Assembly: GCA_947624685.1 (NCBI GenBank)
Contig: CANQLJ010000001.1
Span: 1 to 64,000, forward strand
Length of the DNA: 64,000 nt
DNA from: Candidatus Gastranaerophilales bacterium
GTDB lineage: Bacteria > Cyanobacteriota > Vampirovibrionia > Gastranaerophilales > Gastranaerophilaceae
Direction: 5' to 3'
Positions within the stretch are counted from its first letter, which is position 1. The number at the start of each line of letters is the position of its first letter. This document shows positions 23,549 through 32,522 of this stretch, piece after piece. Under the pieces are notes generated by a model. The model saw nothing but the letters and a program-made list of their open reading frames with translations. It made no database searches and was not told where the DNA came from. The position numbers and the translations under genes are program-made.

Positions 23549-24238
23549 TTCGTTTTCTCCTTCTTTTTTACTTTCATTTATTACAACTTTTTGTTTTGAA
23601 TCCAAGCCTTGTTTATTTTGAAGCGACGGCAATAATGCGGCGATTTTTTCGCTTTCATCATCCGACCTTATTGCTTTTAACTTCGCTTTGGCTTCATTCA
23701 TTCGTTCACGGCAGGCGGCGATTTTAATTTCTTCGCTTCCGCCGTTTTCATTCTCCGAATTGTTATCCCCGAGAACAACCCCGAGTTTTTTCAAATTTTC
23801 GCCCATAAACCAAGTTTCTTCATCCATAATCGAGCGAATTTCGCCTTCTTTGAAAAGTCCTTTTTTTACGAATTCGGCGGCATATAAACTCGCCATTTCT
23901 TCGAGAATTGCCCCTTCTTTTTTCATCGCTCTATAATCGCCGATTGCGTAACTCCAAGGATTATGCAAAACAACAATCGAATTCGGTTCAAACTCGACTT
24001 CGCCGTCGCCCGCCAACATTACATAAGCCGCCATTGAAGAACAATCCCCGACTACATGCATGCGGCATTTTCCTCTGTCATAATTTTTAATCGCATTGAA
24101 CATTGAAATTCCGTGAAAAACGGAACCGCCCGGCGAATCAATTTCAAATTCAATGTCGCCCGAGAGCTTTGAAATTCTTTCGGCGAATTCTTGCCCGTTA
24201 ATATCTGCCCCGATAACGCCTTTAATTTTAATCGCCAT
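23144..24238 (-). CDS. Prohead protease (ClpP/S14-like) fused to scaffold
   Basis: The N-terminal 180 residues are a ClpP-like protease: FEIDSPGGSVFHGISMFNAI, GDCSSMAAYVMLAG with the nucleophile Ser, and VVLHNPW with the catalytic His. The C-terminal half is charged and helical, low in hydrophobic residues (PETHAPEGGEGEGENEEEKAKA), as expected for a scaffold. The protease processes the portal and scaffold inside the prohead. An internal start allows the scaffold to be made alone. The layout is that of lambda C and Nu3. Confidence 0.88.
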   Translation of the reverse strand: MAIKIKGVIGADINGQEFAERISKLSGDIEFEIDSPGGSVFHGISMFNAIKNYDRGKCRMHVVGDCSSMAAYVMLAGDGEVEFEPNSIVVLHNPWSYAIGDYRAMKKEGAILEEMASLYAAEFVKKGLFKEGEIRSIMDEETWFMGENLKKLGVVLGDNNSENENGGSEEIKIAACRERMNEAKAKLKAIRSDDESEKIAALLPSLQNKQGLDSKQKVVINESKKEGENEMVKDLNELKAQNVAVYNEAKDEGKKDEQKRVASLMKFIDVDKNAVIKAINDGVDVSDNEFQAAILMAKTNKKEIAQMEEGNPPAVDPKPETHAPEGGEGEGENEEEKAKALKEANEKEQNALLKAMGIQEQTEK

Positions 24239-24251
24239 TTAAAACCTCCGA

Positions 24252-24680
24252 TTATTTATGAAAGCCGCAACCCGTACAAACGCCGTTTATAACTTTTGAA
24301 CGGCAAATATGACAAATTCCCTCATATTTTGGTTGTTTTGGTTTTTCGTTCTTTTTTACTTCGACCTTTTTTTCTTCCTTTGGTTCTTGAGAAGGCTCGG
24401 TTTGGGTTTCGGTTTCCGAATTTTCTTGTTCATCTGTTGAATTGTTTTGTTCATCTGATGAATCGTTTTGTTCATCCGCCCCGTTTTGCTCATCATTTGA
24501 GCCGTTTTGTTCTTTGGTTGAATTTGCTTCGTTCTTTTTTTGCTTGTAGGCTTCAATTTTAGCCTTTAAAGTTTCCACTTTCCAACCGTTGAATGTTCCT
24601 TGTAAGCCGACCGCATACGCTTCGCTTGCAAGTTTTTTTTGTTCCTCTTCGGGTAACTCCGAAAATTTGATGTTTGACAT
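24252..24680 (-). CDS. Low-complexity head-region protein with zinc ribbon
   Basis: The 142-residue protein has three parts: a helical start (SELPEEEQKKLASEAYAVGLQGTFNGWKVETLKAKI), a repeat-rich acidic middle in which the unit DEQN with variations recurs (residues 58-88), and a C-terminal zinc ribbon (CHICRSKVINGVCTGCGF). The second ATG was chosen because it is eight bases from AGGAGA. It lies between portal and protease. I do not recognise a family; the repeats suggest length variation between relatives. Confidence 0.6.
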   Translation of the reverse strand: MSNIKFSELPEEEQKKLASEAYAVGLQGTFNGWKVETLKAKIEAYKQKKNEANSTKEQNGSNDEQNGADEQNDSSDEQNNSTDEQENSETETQTEPSQEPKEEKKVEVKKNEKPKQPKYEGICHICRSKVINGVCTGCGFHK

Positions 24681-24696
24681 TTTCATTTCTCCTTTT

Positions 24697-26304
24697 TTAT
24701 TTTTTACCTTTGCCGTCTGATTCCGTGTCCTCGTCATTTGACCCGCCGCCGTCGGGTGCAAATAAGGTTTCAAACCTCAACCCCGCTTTTCTGATTTTTT
24801 CTTCCTCGATTTTTCGACGTTCGATTATTGAATCAAAATCCGAAGCGATTCCCAAATCCTCCAAAGCCTGTTCAAAGGTTGTCAATCCGCCTTTTAATTT
24901 TGAAAGAACGGCATTGACCTCTTTTACTTCGTCAATATGAGGAATTTTAATCCCGACGAATTTTGCTTTCGTGTAAGCGTTATCAAGAAAACCGTCGTCG
25001 TTTTTAAGCTCCAAATATTTCGGAGCTTGGATGTTTCCTTTTAAACATTCGAGTTCAAAAAATTGTTCGTAAATAATTTGATAAAAATTGTCGATAATCG
25101 TAAATTGTCGATTATTTTGAAGAATAACTTCAAACATTTTTAAAGCCGCTCTTGAAGCTGAAAAATTGTTTGAAAATTGCATCAAAGCCACTTCAAAGGG
25201 AATTCCGATTGAGGCGGTGTTATATTTCATCGAACCGTCAAGAAAACCCGTATAATTTACGTTCGGGCGTTTTGTATCGAATGAATTTAACTTTTGACCT
25301 TTGGGCATGTGTATGAACAACCCCGAGGCGATTTTCTTTAACGAATCTTTGAACCTTTGCATTTTGCCCGAATCGTCATTGTCGCCGCTCGGAATAATGC
25401 CTTGATTTTCTAAAATTCGACCCATTCCCGGAATGTTTTTAATCGGATTAACGCCCGTTGAATCTTTGTCTTGTTCAACCCAAGCCGCAAACTTGGCGTT
25501 TGTTTCCGCCGCCATAACTTCCGAGTTTGAATATTGCCCGATTTTATGGAGCTTTTGCATTATTGCTCCAAGAATTGAATATGAACGGGGCGAATTCAAT
25601 TTTTTAATGCCGCAAGGAACAAGCCAAGCAATAAGGCGACCTTTGTCGTCCCGTGCTTTTATATATTGCTCTTTCCCGTCTTTATCAATTACAAAATATC
25701 CGAGCGGCTTTTCGTTTTCGTCAATTTCAACCCCGTCGATGATTTTATGTTTGTTATCTTGTGTTTTAAATTTAGTTGAACAAACCGCCAATCCGTTTAC
25801 TAATTGATATTCAAGACAACCTTTTACGATTCTTTTAATTACTAAAATGTCGCCGGAAATTAAACCGTTGAAAAAAGCGGTTTTTGCCAAAGCGTGAATA
25901 TTTTGGTCTTTAGTAATTGAAATATTTTTGTCGCTTTCAATTAAGCTCCATAATTCTTGAATATTTTTTGAAAAATCTTCGGGAATTATAACATTGAAAA
26001 GCCTTTTCAATAAATTACGAATCGGCGTTGGATGTAATTTTAACCCCGTGCCGACAACAAATTCGGTTAATCTCAAAATCATAATTCGAGCGAATTCGTT
26101 AATCGTAACAAGTGTATAAGCTCGTTTTGCAAGTTCGTAATAATCAACGTCGTAAATATAACCCGAATTTAAAGCACAAGGCTCTTGTTCTCCGTTATAT
26201 ACTCCGCCCCAAAGAGTGCCGACGGGAAATATCGCCGCACTTGGTTCCGATTTTCTTTTTTCTTTGCCGAATTTAAAAGGGTTTAATAAAAAATCAAAAA
26301 TCAT
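24697..26304 (-). CDS. Portal protein (lambda gpB-like)
   Basis: The 535-residue protein is the dodecameric DNA gate of the head. Lambda-type portal features include YELAKRAYTLVTINEFARIMILRLTEFVVGTGLKL near the start, DILVIKRIVKGCLEYQLVNGLAV, and the clip/stem section with AAETNAKFAAWVEQDKDS and SNNFSASRAALKMFEVILQNNRQF. The phrase NNFSASRAAL is strongly conserved in this family. It overlaps neither neighbour and follows the gpW-like gene by one base. Confidence 0.88.
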   Translation of the reverse strand: MIFDFLLNPFKFGKEKRKSEPSAAIFPVGTLWGGVYNGEQEPCALNSGYIYDVDYYELAKRAYTLVTINEFARIMILRLTEFVVGTGLKLHPTPIRNLLKRLFNVIIPEDFSKNIQELWSLIESDKNISITKDQNIHALAKTAFFNGLISGDILVIKRIVKGCLEYQLVNGLAVCSTKFKTQDNKHKIIDGVEIDENEKPLGYFVIDKDGKEQYIKARDDKGRLIAWLVPCGIKKLNSPRSYSILGAIMQKLHKIGQYSNSEVMAAETNAKFAAWVEQDKDSTGVNPIKNIPGMGRILENQGIIPSGDNDDSGKMQRFKDSLKKIASGLFIHMPKGQKLNSFDTKRPNVNYTGFLDGSMKYNTASIGIPFEVALMQFSNNFSASRAALKMFEVILQNNRQFTIIDNFYQIIYEQFFELECLKGNIQAPKYLELKNDDGFLDNAYTKAKFVGIKIPHIDEVKEVNAVLSKLKGGLTTFEQALEDLGIASDFDSIIERRKIEEEKIRKAGLRFETLFAPDGGGSNDEDTESDGKGKK

Positions 26305-26305
26305 A

Positions 26306-26563
26306 TTACATCACCCCCATATCTCGCACATAAGTACAATGTGAACCCGAACCGTATTCAATTTCTTCGTTCAATAATTGCTTCCAATAAGCAAGTTGTG
26401 TTTGAATTGATGAAATTGATGCTTGTTGAACGGTCGTTGAACCTTGCCCCGATGAAATAGTGTAAGATGTAACGCCGCCCGATTTAACCGCTCTCAAATA
26501 CGCTTCGTTAAGCGTTGAAATTATTGTTTTTAATTCCGAAACCGTGTAACCAGTAACACTCAT
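26306..26563 (-). CDS. Head-tail connector, gpW-like
   Basis: The 85-residue protein sits between large terminase and portal, the place of lambda gpW. It starts with a helix (VSELKTIISTLNEAYLRAVKSG), has a short beta hairpin (TSYTISSGQGSTTVQQA) and a second helix (SISSIQTQLAYWKQLLNEEI), the gpW topology. It would close the portal before tail attachment. The start follows AAGGAGATTTTATAA. Confidence 0.75.
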   Translation of the reverse strand: MSVTGYTVSELKTIISTLNEAYLRAVKSGGVTSYTISSGQGSTTVQQASISSIQTQLAYWKQLLNEEIEYGSGSHCTYVRDMGVM

Positions 26564-26680
26564 TTATAAAATCTCCTTTAAGTTTTGCTCCTGTGAAATT
26601 TGCTTTCGCAAATTTTTACGTCGCAGTCGTACAGTTTTGCAATCGTCTTGCTCAACGCAAGCCGTTTGCTTCACTTCGGC
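26564..26680 (-). other. Hairpin-rich gap between terminase and gpW genes
   Basis: This 117-base gap has no ORF but holds a perfect 8-bp hairpin AAATTTGC / GCAAATTT with loop GAAA on the coding strand (26598-26617), a second hairpin CTTGC / GCAAG, and a third closed by GCCG / CGGC. They could form a processing site in the late mRNA. Confidence 0.4.
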
Positions 26681-28615
26681 TTAAGCATTTAAATTCCGAA
26701 CTGCTTTGAGGTATTCAAAAACGGCTCTCGGGTTTGAATTTTCCAACCCCAAAATATAAAGCGAAAGATTTCGGATATATAAATCGGCTCCCGCCAAATT
26801 ATAAACATTTAAGTCGAACGCTTCGTTTCGCCCGTGTTGAACCCATTGAATTTTTACGCCGCCTGCAGGCGTTATCGCCTTAACCCTTTGTTCGGTTGTT
26901 AATTGTCTGAAATATTCGTCCGTGTATGAATTAGCGAATGTATGCCAACCGTCGGGATAATCGTTTTCATCAAAGCGTTCTTCTTGGGAAAAATAACGAG
27001 CCAAAATGTTTTTGTACAAATCGACGTATATTTCAACAAGTGAAATTTTTTCGTAATCTTTCAAATCCGCAATTTTGAGTTTCTCTCTTGTCCTATCCGT
27101 AACCCTTAAACCTTTAAGGGGAAGAATTAAACCCTCGCCGAATGTTTCGCAAAAATCATAAACCGAACTTTGGGTTTCGCCGTCGCCGGAGTCCACAAGT
27201 TGAACATCAACTTTTCGACCGTCCGTGAAAACCTCGTCTTTTATGGCTTTGAATTGTTGCCAACAAGGGTCGTAAATATCAAGCGTATTTCCATAAAAAA
27301 CACGATGGTCGATTCCCCAACATCTGAAACGGTCGCCGTAAGCCTTAATTTCGGCTTCAATACGATTCCGTTGAACGTCGGCGGCACAAGTCATAAATAA
27401 CGCTTCTTTCGGAACAACATTTCTTTCTTGGGTTTCGATTCTCAAACGATGAACTTGTTGATATTCAACGCCTCCCGTTTGCTCTTCAAAAGGAAGTCCC
27501 AAATCAAGGTTATAAAAAACTTGAAGTTTTTCGGGGTTTTTTCCCGCTTCGATAAATCTTTGAACGATTCTCCACCAAGGACGGGTTAAAGAATACAAAG
27601 CCGAAATATGATAAGAAACATAATAAGGAACCTTTGAATTCGCCGTCGGTCGCCATTCGCCTTTTTTCTCGATTGATTTTTTATAATGGTCTTGAAACTC
27701 TTCGCCGCAATATCGGCAACGGTATCGAACGGAATTATAATTGCCCTCTTTGCACTCATCGGCATTAAACATTATTCCGTAAGGTTTCGTTTTGTTTTTG
27801 CCTTTTATTATTGCTTTTGAATCGTCGTATGAACCGCCGTCCGCTTTATAAAAAACGAGTTCTTGCATTTCGCCGCAAAACGGGCAAGGAACAAAGAATT
27901 TTCGTTGGTCGCCCTTTAAATAAAGAGCGTAAATTTTAGAATTATGTTTTAAAGCGGGCGTTGACCCGTAACAAATTTTTCTTCCCAATTCCGAATAAGC
28001 ATCGGTTCTTGATGTAACAATTTGAACGGGGTCGCCTTCATCTTTTATTTTGTCGGGATAGCCGTCCACTTCATCCATAAACGCCTTTTTAATATGAGTT
28101 GAACGAAGTTCCTTCGGGTTATTTGCCGAAACAAACTTTAAAAATCCTCCCTTAAATTCCAAAAGAGAAGCCGTGTCGCCTGTTCTTCTTGTGTTTCGAT
28201 TGTCGGTTTCCGCCGTGATTTTATCACGAAGTCCCGAGTTATCAATCAAACCGTCAATTTTTATTTTTTTATATTCTTCGGCTTGGTCTTTATTCGGGAA
28301 AGTAAACATCATCGGGCAAGCATCGAAGTCCACCGAATAGCCGATTGCGTTTTCAATAACCGAAGTTGTAAAGCCTAATTGAACCCCCTTCATAACAACG
28401 ATTTCTTGTGTCGGGTCGTTCTTTGAAAATCTGTCGGCGATTTCTTTACAATAAGGCGAATTGTCAAATTCGAACAAACCGCTTCGCCCCGAAGCCTTTG
28501 AATCAAGATAACGATTCAACTCCGCCCATTCGGAAACGGTCATTAAAGTATTATTCGGAATTAAAGCCGATACAATAGAAAAAATTTTGTCGATTTGTTT
28601 CGCTTTATTCGTCAT
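26681..28615 (-). CDS. Terminase large subunit (GpA family)
   Basis: The 644-residue motor cuts and packages phage DNA. The GpA family signs are clear: EIVVMKGVQLGFTTSVIENAIGY (ATPase motif with the family-specific Gln), AFMDEVDGYPD (Walker B), ICYGSTPALKHNSKIY (coupling motif), a CPFCGEMQ / CRYCGEEF zinc site and, in the nuclease, DVQRNRIEAEIKAYGD. The start at 28615 has AAGAGG six bases ahead; five codons more are possible. It overlaps the small subunit stop by 11 bases. A GpA-type motor normally makes cos ends. Confidence 0.92.
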   Translation of the reverse strand: MTNKAKQIDKIFSIVSALIPNNTLMTVSEWAELNRYLDSKASGRSGLFEFDNSPYCKEIADRFSKNDPTQEIVVMKGVQLGFTTSVIENAIGYSVDFDACPMMFTFPNKDQAEEYKKIKIDGLIDNSGLRDKITAETDNRNTRRTGDTASLLEFKGGFLKFVSANNPKELRSTHIKKAFMDEVDGYPDKIKDEGDPVQIVTSRTDAYSELGRKICYGSTPALKHNSKIYALYLKGDQRKFFVPCPFCGEMQELVFYKADGGSYDDSKAIIKGKNKTKPYGIMFNADECKEGNYNSVRYRCRYCGEEFQDHYKKSIEKKGEWRPTANSKVPYYVSYHISALYSLTRPWWRIVQRFIEAGKNPEKLQVFYNLDLGLPFEEQTGGVEYQQVHRLRIETQERNVVPKEALFMTCAADVQRNRIEAEIKAYGDRFRCWGIDHRVFYGNTLDIYDPCWQQFKAIKDEVFTDGRKVDVQLVDSGDGETQSSVYDFCETFGEGLILPLKGLRVTDRTREKLKIADLKDYEKISLVEIYVDLYKNILARYFSQEERFDENDYPDGWHTFANSYTDEYFRQLTTEQRVKAITPAGGVKIQWVQHGRNEAFDLNVYNLAGADLYIRNLSLYILGLENSNPRAVFEYLKAVRNLNA

Positions 28616-29189
28616 TTGCGACCTCTTCATAATACTTTTTCGCCGCCGTTTTTGCCGATTGAAGTCCTTGTTTTATTGTTGTTGAAATCTTTTGAGTTAA
28701 AAATTCAACAATCAATTCTTTCGGGTTCTCTTCCGATTGAACGGTTTTTATAATATCGCCCGCATAAATGTTTGGAAGCTCCGTCAAGCGTTTAATCATA
28801 TCGCCGAAAATCTCTTGAATACAACGGTTTAAAACATCGGTTTCAATAACCTCCCGTTTTTCTTTTGCGATTTTAATTCTTTTGAGTTCGGCGTTTTGGT
28901 TCTTCTCTTCAAGGCGAGCGTTCAACAAATCAATTTCAAGAGCAAGTTGGTCGGATGATTTTTGATTTTTTGATTGTTTAAATTTTTCCGGCTCTTCTCT
29001 TTTTGATTTTGTTTTTAGCCTTTTGATTTTCTCTTCTCTTTTTTGGCAATAATTAGCGTTGTGTTCGTCGTTCGTGTCAATCATTCCGTCTTTATTGAGC
29101 TTGATTTTCTTTTCTCGAACCAAACGACAAACTGCCGAAGGAGAATTGAAATTATAATGTTTTTCAAATTCTTCTTTTGTTAAAATCAT
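28605..29189 (-). CDS. Terminase small subunit (Nu1-like)
   Basis: The 194-residue protein has an N-terminal winged-helix-like DNA-binding part (MILTKEEFEKHYNFNSPSAVCRLVREKKI), a long charged coiled coil and a C-terminal helical region, as in lambda Nu1. It should recognise the packaging site and recruit the large subunit, whose start overlaps its stop. The ATG at 29189 was preferred because GGGGA lies ahead of it; an upstream TTG start would be less likely. Confidence 0.75.
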   Translation of the reverse strand: MILTKEEFEKHYNFNSPSAVCRLVREKKIKLNKDGMIDTNDEHNANYCQKREEKIKRLKTKSKREEPEKFKQSKNQKSSDQLALEIDLLNARLEEKNQNAELKRIKIAKEKREVIETDVLNRCIQEIFGDMIKRLTELPNIYAGDIIKTVQSEENPKELIVEFLTQKISTTIKQGLQSAKTAAKKYYEEVANDE

Positions 29190-29238
29190 TTGTAAATCCC
29201 CGAAGAATAACAAAACGGGGATTATGTTTTGTTATTCT

Positions 29239-30033
29239 TCATTTTTTCAAATTTTTAGACATCTCTTTTGACAACCTTTTCTCGGCTTCTATACAATAGA
29301 ATTCTCCGATTTTTGGAGCGACTTTTTCCGTTGCAAGTTTTAACATCGGGTGCGGTTTTAAATTTTGGTTTTTATCTTTAAACGAATATAATAATTTCGC
29401 CGCTTTACCTTTTGCGTGCTTCTTTCCGTCCTTTCCAATCTTTGTTCCCGTATCTTTAAATTGAAAAATCCCGAATTTATGACCCGATGTTTCTCCGTCG
29501 GGAATAAAGTTTATTGTTTTGTGCGTGGTATGAGCAACGGCAATCGCTTGTTTAAATTGCTGTTTTACATTATTTTTTATGGGATGTTGGGCGATGTCCT
29601 CGATGTGAAGGGCGTTTGTTCTTGAAATTAAATTTTCTTTTTGAACAAATCTCTTATAAGAACCGCCACGGGTAAACCTCGTCGCTTTAAGCGTAAATTT
29701 CCCTTTTGCGTGAAGTGTTTCGCCGAGTTCCTGTTTTCTTAATTGCTCGGTCGGTTTTCCGTAAGTTTTGCTTTGTTGCCCGACATAAGAAGCCATATTG
29801 TCAACAACTTTTTCTTTATATTGAGCCTTTTCGTAATGAATCGAAGTGAGGACAATGTTTGAACTTCCCCCTCTGATTGTTAGCTCTTTTTTTACATTAG
29901 CCTTATATAAAAGGCTCGTTTCGTAAGCCGCTTTTGATAATGTCGAGCGAACGGCATCGGGGTAAGCGTATTTTGCGGCGTTTTGTAAGTTTTGAGTGTA
30001 TCGTTTTAAATCTTTATCGTCAACATCTATCAT
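29239..30033 (-). CDS. Hypothetical phage protein, possibly minor head or tail
   Basis: This 264-residue basic protein is not firmly identified. The opening (DDKDLKRYTQNLQNAAKYAYPDAVRSTLSKAAYETSLLYKANV) resembles minor tail or neck proteins such as HK97 gp10 or lambda Z, in which a helix pair precedes a beta domain. It is unusually placed, upstream of the small terminase. It overlaps the last methyltransferase by one base (TAATG), so it is coupled to that operon. Confidence 0.45.
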   Translation of the reverse strand: MIDVDDKDLKRYTQNLQNAAKYAYPDAVRSTLSKAAYETSLLYKANVKKELTIRGGSSNIVLTSIHYEKAQYKEKVVDNMASYVGQQSKTYGKPTEQLRKQELGETLHAKGKFTLKATRFTRGGSYKRFVQKENLISRTNALHIEDIAQHPIKNNVKQQFKQAIAVAHTTHKTINFIPDGETSGHKFGIFQFKDTGTKIGKDGKKHAKGKAAKLLYSFKDKNQNLKPHPMLKLATEKVAPKIGEFYCIEAEKRLSKEMSKNLKK

Positions 30034-30686
30034 TAAAACAACCCCCTAAAAAGTTTCATTTGTGCTTGTACATTTGCCAAACGCTCAACGCTTGATTTAA
30101 AATATTCTTCGTCCTTTTCGACGGCGATAAAATCAAACCCCAAATTCCAACAAGCGACCGCCGTCGTTCCCGAACCCGAAAAGAAGTCTGCTATTAGCCC
30201 CCCCCCCGAAACTCCGATGTAATCCCGAATTATTTGTTCGATGAGTTTTACTGGTTTTTGGGTCGGATGAATAGCCTTTTCGGTTTCGCCTGTTTTAATA
30301 AACCCCGCCCACGGGAATTCGTAACATTTCGCTACTTTGTCAAACGAAGTCCAAGCGAGTTCCCCGTCGGCAAAATTCGGAACGAACGTGTGTTTGTTCC
30401 AAAATATAAAACCACGACCGCCATATTTCCAAAGAATCGGGAAATAATTTCCGCCAAAAATTATTTGATTTTTGGAAACTCTCATCATTTCCAAAAAGAA
30501 TTCATCGCTCGGAATCGAATTGTCCCAAGTTTTCTTTGACATATTTGAATGCGAATGAGGTTTTGAAGAATAATCGATTCCATAAGGAGGGTCGGTCAAT
30601 ATTAAATCAATACACTTGTCGGGAAGTTTTTTCAATATTTCAAACGAATCGCCAAGCGTGATTTTATTTTTCAATGTTTCCAACAT
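30033..30686 (-). CDS. DNA methyltransferase with 10-base G tract
   Basis: The 217-residue protein methylates adenine or cytosine amino groups (N6 or N4). It has the beta-class order: the catalytic motif TDPPYGID near residue 33 comes before the SAM-binding motif DFFSGSGTTAVA near residue 173. No endonuclease is encoded beside it, so its role may be protection of phage DNA or gene control. The + strand has ten C in a row at 30198-30207, which encode Gly-Gly-Gly just before the SAM motif. A one-base slip would remove the SAM site. Confidence 0.88.
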   Translation of the reverse strand: MLETLKNKITLGDSFEILKKLPDKCIDLILTDPPYGIDYSSKPHSHSNMSKKTWDNSIPSDEFFLEMMRVSKNQIIFGGNYFPILWKYGGRGFIFWNKHTFVPNFADGELAWTSFDKVAKCYEFPWAGFIKTGETEKAIHPTQKPVKLIEQIIRDYIGVSGGGLIADFFSGSGTTAVACWNLGFDFIAVEKDEEYFKSSVERLANVQAQMKLFRGLF

Positions 30687-30712
30687 TACAAAAAACCCTT
30701 AAAAAGTTTTAT

Positions 30713-31363
30713 TTAAGCTTGAACATCCTTTAAGCGTTGAATCGAATCTTCGTAATGTTTCAAATTTTTTTCAACGCAAATAAACGGAATTCCCAAATTG
30801 TAACAAGCGACTGCGGTGCTTCCCGAACCCGAAAAGAAATCAGCGACGATGCCGTTTGTTTCTTTTTTGTAATACTCTCGCAATATCTTTTCTAATAATC
30901 CAACGGGTTTTTGGGTCGGATGAATTCGAATTTCTTTGTTTTTCATATCTTGTTGAATCATTCCGTTCCAAATATAAGTAAACTTTCGAACTGCAGAGCC
31001 GAACGAAGTCCAAGCAAGTTCACAATCGGCATAATTGCCCGTGTTTTGTTTATCCCAAACAATCCAACAAGAGGAATTTTTATTGATGTTTTCAACCATA
31101 AAATTTCCGCCAAAAATTATTTGATTTTTGGAAACTCGGAACATTTCATCAAAATAAATTTTTTCGGGAATTTTGTCGTCCCAATCGCTTTTCCCGTAAT
31201 CTTTAACAACCCCTTTATTCGAACTCCCGATTTTACCCCTTTTTGACATCTTTTCGCCATACGGCGGGTCGGTCAATATTAAATCAATACACTTGTCGGG
31301 AAGCTCTTTCATTACATCCAAGCAGTCGCCAAGCGTGATTTTGTTCAAATATTTTTCAATCAT
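30713..31363 (-). CDS. DNA methyltransferase (DPPY, beta class)
   Basis: The 216-residue protein is a paralogue of its two neighbours, with LILTDPPYGEKMS near residue 32 and ADFFSGSGSTAVACYNLG near residue 170. The opening MIEKYLNKITLGDCLDV is nearly the same as that of the next gene upstream, which points to tandem duplication. It has no homopolymer; where its paralogue has a Gly tract it has KKETNG. The start overlaps the preceding gene by four bases. Confidence 0.88.
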   Translation of the reverse strand: MIEKYLNKITLGDCLDVMKELPDKCIDLILTDPPYGEKMSKRGKIGSSNKGVVKDYGKSDWDDKIPEKIYFDEMFRVSKNQIIFGGNFMVENINKNSSCWIVWDKQNTGNYADCELAWTSFGSAVRKFTYIWNGMIQQDMKNKEIRIHPTQKPVGLLEKILREYYKKETNGIVADFFSGSGSTAVACYNLGIPFICVEKNLKHYEDSIQRLKDVQA

Positions 31364-32043
31364 AAAATAAAAAGTTTTTGTTGTGCCGTGTCATTTTTTA
31401 ATCTGTCAAGACTCAATTTATAATATTTTTCGTCTTTTTCAATACAAATAAATTGTCTGTTCAATTCGCTACAAGCAACCGCCGTCGTTCCCGAACCCGA
31501 AAAACAATCCAAAACAATATCGCCTTCGTTGGAAGAATGACGAATAATTTTTTTAATCAAATACAATCCTTTTTGATGTGGATGTGTTTCTTGGTCGTGT
31601 TGAATATGTTGCATTTTTAAAACATTTGAAAAATCGTTTAAATTATATTTTGGATTGCCTTTTTCGAGAACCAAACAATATTCGGATTGATTTCTAAAGC
31701 CATAACCCAATCCAAAATTGTTTTTCACGATACAAATAAGCATTCTTATATTAAAATTAGTTTCATTTTCGATAAAATGTCGGATTTTGCTTTCAAACTT
31801 CCAATTTGTGAACAAATAACAACTTTTATCGGGTTTAAGAACTTTATACAATAACGGGATAATCTTATAATTTATAGATTCATCCTCGTTGTTTAAAATG
31901 GTTTTGCCGTTTCTGCCATAGCCGCAACCGTCCCCATACGGAGGGTCGGTTACTATTAAATCAATAGAAGAATCATTTACCCCCCCCCCGAGAATTTGAA
32001 GTGAATCGCCAAGCGTGATTTTGTTTAAATATTTTTCAATCAT
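31360..32043 (-). CDS. DNA methyltransferase with 10-base G tract near the start
   Basis: The 227-residue protein is the third paralogue in a row. It has IVTDPPYGDGCGYGRN near residue 33 and LDCFSGSGTTAVAC near residue 184. A run of ten C on the + strand (31980-31989) encodes Gly-Gly-Gly between GDSLQIL and the catalytic loop. In this copy it is in frame; a slip here would stop translation early and switch the gene off. Upstream it is coupled to an unknown gene by a four-base overlap. Confidence 0.88.
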   Translation of the reverse strand: MIEKYLNKITLGDSLQILGGGVNDSSIDLIVTDPPYGDGCGYGRNGKTILNNEDESINYKIIPLLYKVLKPDKSCYLFTNWKFESKIRHFIENETNFNIRMLICIVKNNFGLGYGFRNQSEYCLVLEKGNPKYNLNDFSNVLKMQHIQHDQETHPHQKGLYLIKKIIRHSSNEGDIVLDCFSGSGTTAVACSELNRQFICIEKDEKYYKLSLDRLKNDTAQQKLFIL

Positions 32044-32522
32044 TTAATTTTTTCCGTCTTAATCGGACATACAACTTTCAATCCGGCATCTTCCGATTCA
32101 TCAATATATCTCGGGATTTGAGAATGTGAATCAATCGGCTTGTAATATACCCAAGGAATTTTTTTTGAATGTTTTACTTCAAGTTTTGGTTTAAACGGGT
32201 CGGGTAAATCAATCAAATCGTATAATTCGGAGCGGCGATTGAATATTTCATCCGCTTTCGTGCCTCTTATAATTTTCGTTTCGTCCCAATCTTGAAAACG
32301 CCCGTTCTTTTTTGCGTAAAATAAAAATCTAATAACCCAATGTTTACAATTCGGGCAAAAACCAACCAACAAAACTTCCCTTTTTATTTCTCGCCCGTCT
32401 GATAATTTTTTCTTAAAAAATTTTTTGCCCGATTTTAATTTGAAACAATCTATATAATGATAGCTTTTTGAACAAGTTTTTACTTCATAACTACAACAAT
32501 CTAAAATCAAAAAACTTTTCAT
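32040..32522 (-). CDS. Hypothetical cysteine-containing protein
   Basis: I do not recognise this 160-residue protein. It has a probable zinc site made from several cysteines (LDCCSYEVKTC at the start and FCPNCKHW in the middle) and is basic. It opens the methyltransferase operon after a 400-base gap that holds a terminator hairpin, so its upstream region should contain the operon's promoter. GAGG precedes the ATG. Confidence 0.55.
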   Translation of the reverse strand: MKSFLILDCCSYEVKTCSKSYHYIDCFKLKSGKKFFKKKLSDGREIKREVLLVGFCPNCKHWVIRFLFYAKKNGRFQDWDETKIIRGTKADEIFNRRSELYDLIDLPDPFKPKLEVKHSKKIPWVYYKPIDSHSQIPRYIDESEDAGLKVVCPIKTEKIK

